64,000 nt of DNA from Anaerosolibacter sp. (GCF_029240175.1 NZ_JARBTM010000001.1:1-64000), one strand, 5' to 3'. Positions 26,301 through 34,528 are shown, counted from the first letter of the stretch. Numbers and translations are program-made. The notes: generated by a model not told the origin, from the letters alone.

Positions 26301-26363
26301 AACCAAATGACCATTGCATATCGTTTTCGGTGTTCCCAAAAGCAACACTTTTATTCTAATCAT
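23304..26363 (-). CDS. Large transcriptional regulator: winged helix, BTAD, ATPase and TPR
   Basis: 1019 residues from the ATG at 26363 (GGGGAGG upstream). Residues ~1-95 form a SARP/OmpR-like winged helix (TFPFKKAEALFYYLMVRKQATRDELVNLLWAEL...KKNLRNAIYMLRRVF); 96-240 are a BTAD domain ending ELSIPPDAKTEEAFDALL; 278-285 is a Walker A (GEAGIGKT) in a STAND-type ATPase with RAKIIIHIEDLQWADD as Walker B; after about residue 650 come TPR-like repeats (YAEAESLLEQAIFVF, FDEAIEYYSKAITI, YEGARFFLTKSLGYY). Such proteins switch on nearby catabolic operons when a ligand or partner binds the repeats. It most likely controls the BCCT, hydroxylase and lyase genes. Confidence 0.88.
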   Translation of the reverse strand: MIRIKVLLLGTPKTICNGHLVTFPFKKAEALFYYLMVRKQATRDELVNLLWAELDENVAKKNLRNAIYMLRRVFEEEIVQSPQRSIVVLNEEISWETDIEQFFNNDEIGSIDVYQGEFLHGLLVKDAENFEQWMFQSRESYRDLYIQKLHRAIKKYFSSNKLTEAESYCKLLIKADELDEEAYRSLMKIYGMQGFFNKGIETYNRLLEVLNRELSIPPDAKTEEAFDALLKEKNLRENIKEYEADEFFYGRGKELNILSQNYKRFIEGKHGTSIIILGEAGIGKTKLMEQFIMRSNDKLPIFTGYCYEAEERYLLKPWNGIFQSLSKYINEYSIEIPLLWRNIVGYIFPMVDIHSKAADINPVEKIDILKFQVAEKTIVSILKKVAERAKIIIHIEDLQWADDISLSLLRTILQETQNESIIIMATCRDAYAHKVERFLSDMLCYGLLRKLEVGRFNRSEVYEFAEALLSQSIPEEQKEIIYNETEGNTFFLVEYLNNIKHNLHMDTITPKMKDILKNRILNVSEEGQKILNIASIYFDKVYYQSLYELSGKNELELMDIMDELRNKRLIKEVVLGNEVGFVFTHQKLREYIYNELSHSRRRILHNRAAAILEGSLKNKKSDRELYSKLIYHFVNGGNKLAALKYSIKNLEECLHFSHEIFPVLSSTGLKQSQYLYLKPEEALRQLKELNILLQEVKEEVEEGQDTIDELELLYLLMIGRFHITQGEYGKGLDIIREIIPKAVETNNWGYVLKGYRQLIYYCINTQNTGEMGEYLSKALEITEISGEKGEMAILLRLKGYLKIMEAKYAEAESLLEQAIFVFKMLNDHNYYVLNIAACYNFIGESKRHQCKFDEAIEYYSKAITICEESSVLRGVTIFYTNAGQAAFDKGDYEGARFFLTKSLGYYSQLDFLWGRSTAKAYTALLFIEEKKYESALKQLVDAETDAKKLKSPYELGLVLKAKAEIRALMDKIPRLNRIFEGYLERDIKEYCNEAMNMFKDLQGCYEVERLKELRKTDKN

Positions 26364-26590
26364 ATAGTCCTCCCCATTTTTTCTCAAAACTTCAATTTAT
26401 TTGTCTCTTATGATTCCTTCGTCCATTACTTTTGTAGTAAAAAGCTTATGTACTATTCTGATTTATCTATATTTTACCATAAATTCAAACCACTATTAAA
26501 CTATAATTATCTTTGAAGTGTCATGCTTCACCGTCCATTTAATCTAGTTGTGATAACCCACGAAATGACTTGTGATTAGAAGCATACCCT

Positions 26591-26632
26591 ATAGAAAAAC
26601 CGCAGTTAGAGCGATACGATTCACCGTAACAT
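26591..26632 (-). repeat. Dispersed intergenic motif, copy C
   Basis: On the minus strand it reads GTTACGGTGAATCGTATCGC then TCTAACTGCGGTTTTTCTAT. It shares TATCGCT.TAACTGCGGT with copy B at 6678-6726. Confidence 0.45.
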
Positions 26633-26770
26633 CTTAGACCTCATACCCAATAATATTTATTCTTTTAAGATTAATTGTTAAATTAACCACTTGGTACATT
26701 AATATTGTATCAAGCTTGCTATCAGCTCCATAACTGCTAAATATTATTGTTGATTTTCTTTCAAAATTCA

Positions 26771-26792
26771 AGGAGGTGCAAATGCACCTCCT
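26771..26792. repeat. Perfect 10-bp hairpin with AA loop
   Basis: AGGAGGTGCA/TGCACCTCCT. No T-run is adjacent, so it is not a standard terminator. The AGGAGG in the stem is not followed by a start codon of an open frame. Confidence 0.5.
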
Positions 26793-26827
26793 GTATAGTC
26801 ATAAAAGATAAATGATGCGACATAATC

Positions 26828-26904
26828 GTAGGGAGCGGCCCCTGTGCCGTTCCGTTATGTTATTTCTCCGCGATAAACGGAAGGCCACAGGGGGCCTTCC
26901 CTAC
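26828..26904. repeat. Large GC-rich imperfect hairpin element
   Basis: 29-base arms (26828-26856 and 26876-26904) match at 24 positions; the ends read GTAGGGA and TCCCTAC, with a CCCCTGTG/CACAGGGG inner block. It is much more GC-rich than its surroundings. A smaller hairpin at 34064-34111 starts and ends with the same AGTAGGGA/CCCTACT bases. Confidence 0.6.
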
Positions 26905-27179
26905 ATAATGATTGCATAATCTTTTGTAGAGTCGGACGATCCTGTCATACCGATGGTGCTGTGTCGCATCTTCCTACAAGTTAAGCTGTTACTTCATCTG
27001 TGCAAAAAGTATTCATAATATGCACCTTGAAATAGAAAATTATTTCTCCTAAAACTCCTATACAAAGAAATAAAAAATAACTTGACTCATTTGCCTGAAG
27101 TTTCAAGATTATTGCCGATACAAAAAACACCGATTCGATATTATTTACGTATATGGAATCCGTGCTTCTCTGTTTTTAA

Positions 27180-27532
27180 TTAATATTTCCGAAAAATCTT
27201 ATCCATCGCTTTTCCCTTTGCTAACTCATCGATCAACTTATCCAAATAGCGAATTTTCCTCATAGTTGGTTCTTCGATATCTTCCACTCGGACACCGCAG
27301 ACCACACCTTTTATTAAAGCCCGCGAAGGATTCAGCTGGGGAGCCTCAGCAATGAAGTTCTCAAAGTCTGTCTGTTTTTCCAGTTGTTCTTCTAACTCTT
27401 CCTGGCTATATCCTGTCAACCAACGGATAACTTCATCAACTTCTGTTTTGGTACGCCCTTTGTTCTCCGCCTTCGTAACTAAAAGGGGGTAGACTCTTGC
27501 GAAACTCATTGTGAGATACGATGTTTTGTCAT
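27180..27532 (-). pseudogene. DUF2200 protein gene with a frameshift at its 5' end
   Basis: The main frame (open from 27590 to the stop at 27180) contains [62 protein letters not shown] and [19 protein letters not shown], which is the DUF2200 family almost end to end. The family normally starts M-x-K-H-R-I-Y-x-M-S-F-A. Here a GAGG-preceded ATG at 27532 reads MTKHRI in another frame and one base is missing just before MSFA, near 27512-27516. Either one base was lost, or the gene starts further down, at the MSFA methionine. The function of DUF2200 is unknown. Confidence 0.75.
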
Positions 27533-27670
27533 AATACATCCTCGCATACGTAATTTCCTTTATTGTATCACTAAAAATAGTCGGGTTCAAACGAAAGCTC
27601 CCTATACTTTTTATTACTCATACGCACAGCTTTTAATCCTTAATTTGCTATAAGAATACTGCCTATAGCG

Positions 27671-28207
27671 TTATTCCTGTCTTACATATTTTAATTGCAC
27701 CAATCCTGAATTAAAAACCTTACTCTCCACTAATTTAAGCCTGCTCTCTGTATCCGTTTCTTTAAATAACCGTATGCCTTTGCCCAGTAAGATCGGGATG
27801 ATTGAAATCACATATTCATCAATCAAATCTTTCTCCCTAAATGCACTTACTACCTCCGAACCTCCATCAATAAAAATGCCCTTGCCTTTTTGTGCCTTAA
27901 GCTTAGTTATTAAATCCTCTATATTGCCACTGAAAAATTGGACATTTTCGTCGGCTCCCTCCAATGTTTTTGAAAGTACATAGCACATCCTTCCTTTATG
28001 CGGAAATTCGATTCCAAAGCTTAATACCTTTTCATACGTTTTTCTTCCCATGAAAACAGTATCCACATTCTTAATAAAGGCATCATATCCGTAATCTTCA
28101 TTATCATGCTCTACCATGGATAACCAACTGATATCATTATTTTCTCTTGCAATATATCCATCAAGACTTTGAGCTATATATAAAACAACCTTTCTCTGAT
28201 TCTCCAT
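27671..28207 (-). CDS. Dihydrofolate reductase-like (RibD C-terminal) family protein
   Basis: 178 residues. Starts RKVVLYIAQSLDGYIARENNDISWL, then FIKNVDTVFMGRKTYEKVL, GRMCYVLSKTL, GIFIDGGSEVVSAF and IDEYVISIIPILLGKGIRLF. This is the YyaP/YwjB-like branch of RibD C-terminal domain proteins, which bind NADPH. They are not true dihydrofolate reductases and their substrates are mostly unknown. The start ATG follows a GGAGGAG site. It lies between the terminator of the BCAT gene and the DUF2200 gene. Confidence 0.85.
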   Translation of the reverse strand: MENQRKVVLYIAQSLDGYIARENNDISWLSMVEHDNEDYGYDAFIKNVDTVFMGRKTYEKVLSFGIEFPHKGRMCYVLSKTLEGADENVQFFSGNIEDLITKLKAQKGKGIFIDGGSEVVSAFREKDLIDEYVISIIPILLGKGIRLFKETDTESRLKLVESKVFNSGLVQLKYVRQE

Positions 28208-28244
28208 TCGATTTACTCCTCCACTTGTCTATGCTTACTGGTTT

Positions 28245-28300
28245 AAAAACCGCCGTTACTTATGCTACATTTCTCTGTATCACAAGTAACGGCGGTTTTT
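28245..28300 (-). terminator. Strong two-way terminator after the BCAT gene
   Basis: Perfect 17-base arms (28245-28261 and 28284-28300; core ACCGCCGTTACTT) with T-runs on both strands. It ends the branched-chain aminotransferase transcript. Confidence 0.92.
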
Positions 28301-28317
28301 ATCTTGTAATAGCTTAC

Positions 28318-29343
28318 TTATTTCACTTCCACGATCCAGCCTTCAGGGGCTTTCACATCTCCAAACTGAATTCCACAGAGGGTATCATAGAGTTTCCTAG
28401 TGACTGGCCCTACTTCCTTTTCACTATGGAATACATGTAGTTTATCATGATATTCTATACCACCGATAGGCGTAATAACTGCTGCAGTTCCACAAGCTCC
28501 GGCTTCTGCAAATTCATCCAGCTTATCGATCAGCACATCTCTTTCTTCAACTTCCATGCCCAAATATTCCTTTGCCACATGCATCAAAGAATACTTTGTG
28601 ATACTTGGGAGAATAGACTCAGATTTTGGTGTAACAAACTTATTGTCTTTGGTAATTCCAAAGAAGTTTGCAGCACCAACCTCTTCTATTTTGCTGTGCG
28701 TCAGTGGATCAAGATAAATACAGTCTGCAAAGCCTCTCTTTACTGCCACTTCATGGGGCATCAGACTTGCGGCATAGTTACCCCCTACCTTGGCGGCACC
28801 TGTTCCGTAGGGTGCTGCTCTGTCATATTCGGAAATCATAAAATTAACAGGAGTCATACCACCTTTAAAATAAGGTCCTACAGGAATGCAGAATACACCA
28901 AATATGTATTCAGGCGCAGGCTTTACACCGATATTGTCCCCAACGCCAATCACGAAAGGTCGAAGGTAGAGTGTAGCACCTATACCGTAAGGTGGTACAT
29001 AGTGCTCGTTAGCCTTTACAACCTGTACACAGGCATCAATGAATTTTTCTTCGGATACTTCAGGCATCAGGAGTCGTCTACAGCTGTCTTTCATACGCTT
29101 TGCGTTCTGATCCGGTCTAAACAGTTGTATCTTCCCATCCTTTGTTCTGTATGCCTTCAAGCCCTCGAAGCACTGCTGACCGTAATGAAGGGCAGCTGAA
29201 CCTTCGCTTATGGTTAAAGTATTCTCCTCGGTCAACTTCCCATCATCCCAGCTTCCAGCCTTCCATACAGAGATATAACGGTAATCGGTTTTTATGTAGC
29301 TAAAACCTAGTTTACCCCAATCGATATCCACAGCTTTTGTCAT
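28318..29343 (-). CDS. ilvE: Branched-chain amino acid aminotransferase
   Basis: About 341 residues. Fold type IV PLP enzyme: [37 protein letters not shown] near the N-terminus, [24 protein letters not shown], then [20 protein letters not shown] with the PLP lysine, and [12 protein letters not shown] and LPSITKYSL near the end. It exchanges amino groups between leucine, isoleucine or valine and 2-oxoglutarate. The first ATG (29349) sits directly after GGGAGAG; the second, 29343, has proper spacing and is preferred. It is a single-gene unit here, bounded by terminators. Confidence 0.92.
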   Translation of the reverse strand: MTKAVDIDWGKLGFSYIKTDYRYISVWKAGSWDDGKLTEENTLTISEGSAALHYGQQCFEGLKAYRTKDGKIQLFRPDQNAKRMKDSCRRLLMPEVSEEKFIDACVQVVKANEHYVPPYGIGATLYLRPFVIGVGDNIGVKPAPEYIFGVFCIPVGPYFKGGMTPVNFMISEYDRAAPYGTGAAKVGGNYAASLMPHEVAVKRGFADCIYLDPLTHSKIEEVGAANFFGITKDNKFVTPKSESILPSITKYSLMHVAKEYLGMEVEERDVLIDKLDEFAEAGACGTAAVITPIGGIEYHDKLHVFHSEKEVGPVTRKLYDTLCGIQFGDVKAPEGWIVEVK

Positions 29344-29492
29344 ATACATCTCTCCCTCTTTACAATTTATGCTTTAAGAAAATTGTATCACTGCTATTGT
29401 ACGGTTTCAATGCTGTAAATCCATGTAGCACAATATTTACAAGATTATTATGTGCCTTTAACCGTTAAAGTACAGTAGAAAACAGAAAATAT

Positions 29493-29544
29493 AAAAGGGT
29501 CTGCCTTTACTGCATATTAAGATGCATATGGCTCAGACCCTTTT
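29493..29544 (-). terminator. Terminator of the DUF4153 gene
   Basis: Stem AAAAGGGTCTG/CAGACCCTTTT (29493-29503, 29534-29544), 30-base loop that has its own ATGCAT pairing, and T-runs on both sides. Confidence 0.8.
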
Positions 29545-29566
29545 ATTTAACTACAATATCAGTTCT

Positions 29567-31360
29567 TTACTTCGGTGTTGCGAATAAAACATAGAACCCA
29601 TAATCCATACCTGACTCTGTACCACTTCCAGAAGTATAGCTGATATTTTGGAAAATTATTTTTAACTTATACCCATTTTCTATCACATCAAAGCTCATCT
29701 CATTTGGCGATAACGCTTCCTTCGTCACGGTAGTCTCCCCAACGAGTCCCTCAGCAAATTCATTGAGACCGGTTCCAACAAGTTCTACACCTGATGAATC
29801 CAAGATCGAAACACGGACTTCATCATTAGAGATTCTATCTACTTTCAATCCATAAGTCTTACCCTCAAATTCAAAACCACGATTAACCATTTCTTTTTCA
29901 TTCATATATCTTCCTATGAAGGCATTGAGCAGAACATCATATCCCGAAACTGGCAAAGGCTGCTGCCCATCCAGTGACACATAGATATATCGTTGATTTC
30001 CACCTGTATAGGCAGGATATGTCGGTTCAAATCCAAAGGTTGGCTTCATATCATGATAGATTTCAAAATCCTCTGGCAGCCAATCAATATATTTCAACGA
30101 ACTGCTTCTTTCTAGGTAATATAAAATGTTCGTCGTCTCAACTTTCGTATACTCTGAAGCATCCTCTTTTTTGATTACTTTACCTTCAATAAGCATCCCT
30201 TCCTTTTCAAGGATAGATTCGATTCTGTTAATTTGACTGTGGCGGGAGACTGTAAAGGCATCTACAGGGGGAATGATTGAGATGATGGCGAAAGCAGCAG
30301 CAAGCAAAGCAATTCTTCCATTTTTGGAAACTGAGTTGAAGCTCAAAAGCACACCAGCAATGATAGAAAAGACACCAAATATTGCCACATAGTATCTTGA
30401 CTCGGTCACCCCATAGCTATTTAAACGAATACCTACAGAAATTAACTGCATGATAACAACAGGAATCAAAATTTTAGGAAATACTTTACGATAAAATAAA
30501 GCAAACCGATTTTCCAGTAAGCTTGATAAAATAAAAATCAGAAGACCCGCAATGGAGTAAACCAAGACCATTGGTCCAACCTGCCCAGACGGCCACGTCC
30601 TCGTGAAAACGATTTTTAGAAAATACGCGATCAATACCAGCGTATAGGCGCTGATCAAAGGAATTGCGATCTTTGAGACCAGAATATCAAGAAACTTCGG
30701 ATAACTGCTGGCATGTTCCATCATACTTTGGTCTGCTTCAGATTTCCCATTGAATCTAGGAAGCAGTGATAAATAATAGACAGGCGCAAACAGCACCCAT
30801 ATGACCGTCATGGCGTAAGCATACGTATCCTGATCCACGTTAAAAAGCAAAATATCAACAGTTCCAATGATGGCTGCAATTCCTGCTGAGAGAACACCTG
30901 AATAGAGCAAAGAAGTAAATACAGATTTAAAGTGAACCAGAGAAACCAAGTTAAAGTTAACTTCCGACTCATAGGGTGGAACCCATAGCACCATGCAAAT
31001 TAGGGCGAAGACTGCAACCAAACTTCTCACTGTGATCTCTGCACTTATTTCCGGTGCTGGCAATAAAATTAAAAAGTAACCCACAAGGAGTAATAATGCT
31101 ACCCCATAAACCAGCACTCTTTTACCAGAAAACTTCTGAAATCGTTCAACTGCGAATTGTACAGCCATACCTAAAACTGCGCCTACCACAAACGTAAAGA
31201 TAAGCTTTTGAAGCATCAGGGGCAGTGTACCATTAATCGCGATCAACCTAAAAATAATTGAAGCCGCAGCCAATAAGCTGACTATCGTCATTGGAAAACG
31301 AAATCCTGCTATAGAAATTCCCTTTATACTATTCGTTAAAACTTCCTTCAAACGTCCCAT
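29567..31360 (-). CDS. DUF4153 family membrane protein
   Basis: 597 residues: about 11 membrane segments in the first ~375 residues, then a C-terminal extracellular domain of ~220 residues with a strand-rich pattern (ILEKEGMLIEGKVIKKEDASEYTKVETTNILYYLE, DWLPEDFEIYHD, RYIYVSLDGQQPLPVSGYDVLL). The membrane part, with LLSALLYSGVLSAGIAAIIGTVDILLFNVDQ-like spans and ILSSLLENRF, is DUF4153. Proteins of this type are found in many Bacillota and Bacteroidota; their function is unknown. The gene is isolated, with a terminator after it. Confidence 0.8.
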   Translation of the reverse strand: MGRLKEVLTNSIKGISIAGFRFPMTIVSLLAAASIIFRLIAINGTLPLMLQKLIFTFVVGAVLGMAVQFAVERFQKFSGKRVLVYGVALLLLVGYFLILLPAPEISAEITVRSLVAVFALICMVLWVPPYESEVNFNLVSLVHFKSVFTSLLYSGVLSAGIAAIIGTVDILLFNVDQDTYAYAMTVIWVLFAPVYYLSLLPRFNGKSEADQSMMEHASSYPKFLDILVSKIAIPLISAYTLVLIAYFLKIVFTRTWPSGQVGPMVLVYSIAGLLIFILSSLLENRFALFYRKVFPKILIPVVIMQLISVGIRLNSYGVTESRYYVAIFGVFSIIAGVLLSFNSVSKNGRIALLAAAFAIISIIPPVDAFTVSRHSQINRIESILEKEGMLIEGKVIKKEDASEYTKVETTNILYYLERSSSLKYIDWLPEDFEIYHDMKPTFGFEPTYPAYTGGNQRYIYVSLDGQQPLPVSGYDVLLNAFIGRYMNEKEMVNRGFEFEGKTYGLKVDRISNDEVRVSILDSSGVELVGTGLNEFAEGLVGETTVTKEALSPNEMSFDVIENGYKLKIIFQNISYTSGSGTESGMDYGFYVLFATPK

Positions 31361-31645
31361 TACATTTCACCTCTCTTGTATGATTTGGTTATAACTTTCA
31401 CTACATCATTCTCGAATCCTTTCCATCATATCTACCTTATACCCTACAGCAGTTGTCTTTATAACTTTATCTTTTCAAAAAAACGCCTCTCTAAAACTAT
31501 ACTTATACATATATAGACGATTCAACTTTAAAAAAGTTTCATGTTTTTGTTTGATATTGTTTTGATATTGCTATTCTAAATAGTGTAAAATGAAAACAAT
31601 ATAAATGGCATAATTATTTGCAATCACTATAAATCATGGGGGGAA

Positions 31646-32539
31646 ATGATGGTGGAGACATTGGACGTTCAAGAAAAGGTACTGGAAAAAAGTGCATATC
31701 GAGATGACATGCTAAAGCTGCTGGCATTGGTAACAATGCTTGTTGATCATATTGGGTATATGTTTTTTCCAAATGAGATGTTTTTTAGGATCATAGGAAG
31801 ATTGGCATTTCCCATCTTTGCCTATCATATTGCCTTGGGCTATTCCCGAACATCGAATCCCAAAAAATATGTCTTAAGACTTTTTTTCTTTGCCCTAATA
31901 ACACAATTGCCTTATTCTTTTTTTAATCCCAGTCTTAAATTTAATCCTATTCATTTGAATATACTATTTACATTTCTAATGGCCATCGGATTGCTCTATG
32001 TCTATGATATGGGCATCTTGAAGATTAGAAATTTTATAAAGGACAAGAATTATGTACACCTTTTATGGGGTATGATGCTATTGGTTCTGGCCGTTATAAT
32101 CATCATTCTTCCCGAAGTAATAAGCTTTATGGTAAAAGGTTTTTATCTGGAGTATGGTTTGCTGGCACTGGTCTTAGTTTTGTTGTTTCACGTCTTTCAG
32201 GAAAAGACGGTAACTGCCGCCATAGGCATTGTACTATTATATCTACTCCATGGATATTACAGGGTTGCCCTATTCAACTCCGCATATTCATCAGCACTAT
32301 TTTGGCGTAACCTTTTCAATTTCAAATTTGTATGGAACAAGCTTGACTTTCAGAATGGATTATCACAACTGCAAAGATACTATTTGAACGGGTTGGGCAT
32401 TTTTGCATTAATTCCGATTTTTGGGTCAGCCCATATAGATTCAAGAACAATTACGCTTAATAAATATGTGGGTTATATCTTTTATCCTGCCCACATGACA
32501 CTTCTAATAATAATTGCAGTTCTACTGAAGTCTTATTAA
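31646..32539 (+). CDS. TraX family membrane protein
   Basis: 297 residues, about nine membrane segments. TraX signature: MLKLLALVTMLVDHIGYMFFPNEMFFRIIGRLAFPIFAYHIALGYSRTSNPKKYVLRLFFFALITQLPYSFF. TraX acetylates pilin in F plasmids, but most chromosomal members in Bacillota are unlinked to conjugation and probably act as acyltransferases on some surface molecule. No transfer genes lie nearby. Start follows GGGGGGAA; two ATGs in a row are possible. Confidence 0.85.
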   Translation: MMVETLDVQEKVLEKSAYRDDMLKLLALVTMLVDHIGYMFFPNEMFFRIIGRLAFPIFAYHIALGYSRTSNPKKYVLRLFFFALITQLPYSFFNPSLKFNPIHLNILFTFLMAIGLLYVYDMGILKIRNFIKDKNYVHLLWGMMLLVLAVIIIILPEVISFMVKGFYLEYGLLALVLVLLFHVFQEKTVTAAIGIVLLYLLHGYYRVALFNSAYSSALFWRNLFNFKFVWNKLDFQNGLSQLQRYYLNGLGIFALIPIFGSAHIDSRTITLNKYVGYIFYPAHMTLLIIIAVLLKSY

Positions 32540-32838
32540 TTCATATTTTTTTCTGCTCGTCCATATATAAGAGTAGAAGAACCACTTCATACAATCTTGG
32601 CCTTCTACTTTCTTTGCCTCTTCGTTTTCACTACCGCTGCTGCCATAAGTAACTGCCTTTTTCCGAAGCAAGAATAAACTGAACTGCTAGCCTATTTTTG
32701 ACTCAGTTTGCTTTTCTCAATTTCTTATTATAATATAATCTCACCCTCATTAAGACCCGGATGAAGAATACAATTCCTTTACTGGTTCATACTATTATTG
32801 GACTATGGTTTTCAAAAGATAAGGAGGCTTATATTACA

Positions 32839-34059
32839 ATGAATTTGCAATCAGGAAAGCTTTATTGGCGTACGACCATAAATAATCCTCGTATCTATGC
32901 TCCCCTTGAAGGCAACATTGAATGCGATGTGCTAATTATTGGGGGCGGCAGTTCAGGCGCCCAATGTGCCTATTACTTATGGGACAAGGGTTTGGATGTC
33001 GTTTTGATTGATAAACACAAAGTAGGTCATGGGAGTACTTCTTCAAATACTGCCCTTATACAGTATTCAGGAGACAAGATGTTTTATCAGCTGATTAATA
33101 GCTTCGGTGAGAATACTGCCGCTGACCATTTAAAGCTATGCGCAACAGCCATAGATGAAATCGAAAGCGTATGTAAATCATTAGATATAAGCCCCGATTT
33201 TACTCGTCGAGACAGCCTCTATTATGCAAGCTACCAAGAGGATGTGGTCACATTACAAAAAGAATACGATTATTTAAAGAAGCATGGGTTTGATGTAGAT
33301 TTCTTAACATCAAAAGAAATAGGACAGCTTTACCCCTTTACAAAACCAGCTGCCATATATTCTAGAAATGATGGAGAACTGAATCCATATAAATTTACCG
33401 TAGGACTTATTGAAAAAGCACATACCAAAGGAATTCGTGTTTTTGAAGAAACCCAGGTCCATGGAAAAAGAATTGAAAAAGATTATACATTGTTCCATAC
33501 AAAAAACAATAGTACCATTAAAGCCCGCCATGTAGTCATCGCTGCTGGTTATGAATGTCAAGAATTCAAGCAGGACAAAAACGTAACCTTTGTTAGCTCC
33601 TATGCTGTAGTAACGAACCCAGTGGACGACTTTTCATCCTGGTACAAAAGGACCTTAATTTGGGAAACGGCTCGTCCATATGTTTATATGCGTACTACGG
33701 CTGATCATCGTATCATCATAGGTGGATTGGATGAAAACACCACAAACCCTGAAAAACGTGATAGCATGTTGCCCCATAAAAAGCAGCAGCTAATCCAGGA
33801 GTTCAACAAACTATTTCCTAACATTCATGTGCAGCCTGAGTTTTATTTGGGTGCCTTTTATGGTGGTACCCATGATGGCATGCCTACTTTAGGAATCTAT
33901 GATGACTTCCCTAACTGGTACTTCTTAATGGGGTATGGGGATAATGGTATGGTTTACAGCATGATACTGGCGAAGATTATCGCCGATCAGATCACCACAG
34001 AGTCTAACGCCGATTTGAATATTTATCTACAAAATCGACCTCTGCTTACTTATAAATAA
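32839..34059 (+). CDS. FAD-dependent oxidoreductase (DAO/glycine oxidase-like)
   Basis: 406 residues. The ATG at 32839 is preceded by AAGGAGG (11 bases), while the upstream ATG at 32761 lacks a site. The Rossmann FAD motif is VLIIGGGSSGAQCAYYLWDKGLDVVLIDKHKVGHGSTSSNTALIQYSGD, typical of DAO-type oxidoreductases. A C-terminal DAO part has RIIIGGLDENTTNP and ILMGYGDNGMVY-like FAD contacts, with FLGAFYGGTHDGMPTLG. Likely oxidises a secondary or cyclic amine; substrate open. Preceded by an uneventful 220-base gap. Confidence 0.82.
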   Translation: MNLQSGKLYWRTTINNPRIYAPLEGNIECDVLIIGGGSSGAQCAYYLWDKGLDVVLIDKHKVGHGSTSSNTALIQYSGDKMFYQLINSFGENTAADHLKLCATAIDEIESVCKSLDISPDFTRRDSLYYASYQEDVVTLQKEYDYLKKHGFDVDFLTSKEIGQLYPFTKPAAIYSRNDGELNPYKFTVGLIEKAHTKGIRVFEETQVHGKRIEKDYTLFHTKNNSTIKARHVVIAAGYECQEFKQDKNVTFVSSYAVVTNPVDDFSSWYKRTLIWETARPYVYMRTTADHRIIIGGLDENTTNPEKRDSMLPHKKQQLIQEFNKLFPNIHVQPEFYLGAFYGGTHDGMPTLGIYDDFPNWYFLMGYGDNGMVYSMILAKIIADQITTESNADLNIYLQNRPLLTYK

Positions 34060-34063
34060 TTAT

Positions 34064-34111
34064 AGTAGGGAACGGTGTCTATCTTTAGCATATAGAACAT
34101 CGGACCCTACT
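34064..34111 (+). terminator. Hairpin after the oxidoreductase gene
   Basis: Outer stem AGTAGGG/CCCTACT (34064-34070 and 34105-34111) followed by TTTAATTATT; inner pairing is partial. The ends match those of the large hairpin at 26828-26904, so it may be a relic of the same element used as a terminator. Confidence 0.5.
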
Positions 34112-34141
34112 TTAATTATTAAAAGATCATGCTCAATCACA

Positions 34142-34396
34142 CTAATCTGGCATTATATAAACAATTTGCTGTAAGCGAACGTAGAATACCGTATCTTTAT
34201 CATAAGTCTTCACAACAATATGATCAGGCTTTACATCTGCTAATACCCCCTGAAGGTTTCCTCTGACGGTCTCAATAACCACTGATCGTCCTATGATCAT
34301 TCTAAGTGTTTCTATAACATAAGGGTCCACTAGTGTGGCATAATGTATTGGCTGCATATTTTGCATTATCGCTCTTTGATATAACGGGTAATTCAT
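34142..34396 (-). CDS. DUF2642/YuzF-like small protein
   Basis: 84 residues. The C-terminal half, VIETLRMIIGRSVVIETVRGNLQGVLADVKPDHIVVKTYDKDTVFYVRLQQIVYIMPD, is a small barrel of the DUF2642/YuzF type, with the G-x-L-x-D-V-K-P-D-H-I core resembling Sm-like folds. Members are found in spore-forming Bacillota and some are linked to spore coat. The N-terminus YQRAIMQNMQPIHYATLVDPY is variable. A GGGAG-like site precedes the ATG at 34396. Single-gene unit. Confidence 0.75.
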   Translation of the reverse strand: MNYPLYQRAIMQNMQPIHYATLVDPYVIETLRMIIGRSVVIETVRGNLQGVLADVKPDHIVVKTYDKDTVFYVRLQQIVYIMPD

Positions 34397-34469
34397 TCTC
34401 CCAACCCCCTACTACTCAATTTACTGCACTACCATCATATTTAATAAATCTATAGAAAGTTACAGAAAA

Positions 34470-34490
34470 AGATGGTCCCATAGACCATCT
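34470..34490 (-). terminator. Terminator of the marR-SDR operon
   Basis: Perfect 8-bp stem AGATGGTC/GACCATCT, CCATA loop, and on the minus strand TTTTTCT follows. Confidence 0.82.
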
Positions 34491-34528
34491 CTAGTCAGTA
34501 TTAATTTGTTTCTCCGTACCCTTATTCT

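Larger units (their letters stand above)
26388..27179. other. About 790 bases without a gene, rich in hairpins
   Basis: Read on both strands, no protein-like frame with a ribosome site was found. It holds copy C of the dispersed motif (26591-26632), a small perfect hairpin (26771-26792) and a large GC-rich imperfect hairpin (26828-26904). The rest is AT-rich and includes the promoter region of the regulator gene. Confidence 0.6.

Noticed and set aside
26771-26904. CRISPR array or insertion-sequence ends
   Set aside because: Only single hairpins are seen; no repeated spacers, transposase fragment or clear target duplication could be found.
31646-32539. TraX-like gene as evidence of a conjugative element
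   Set aside because: No relaxase, coupling protein or type IV secretion gene is near; chromosomal TraX-like proteins are common.
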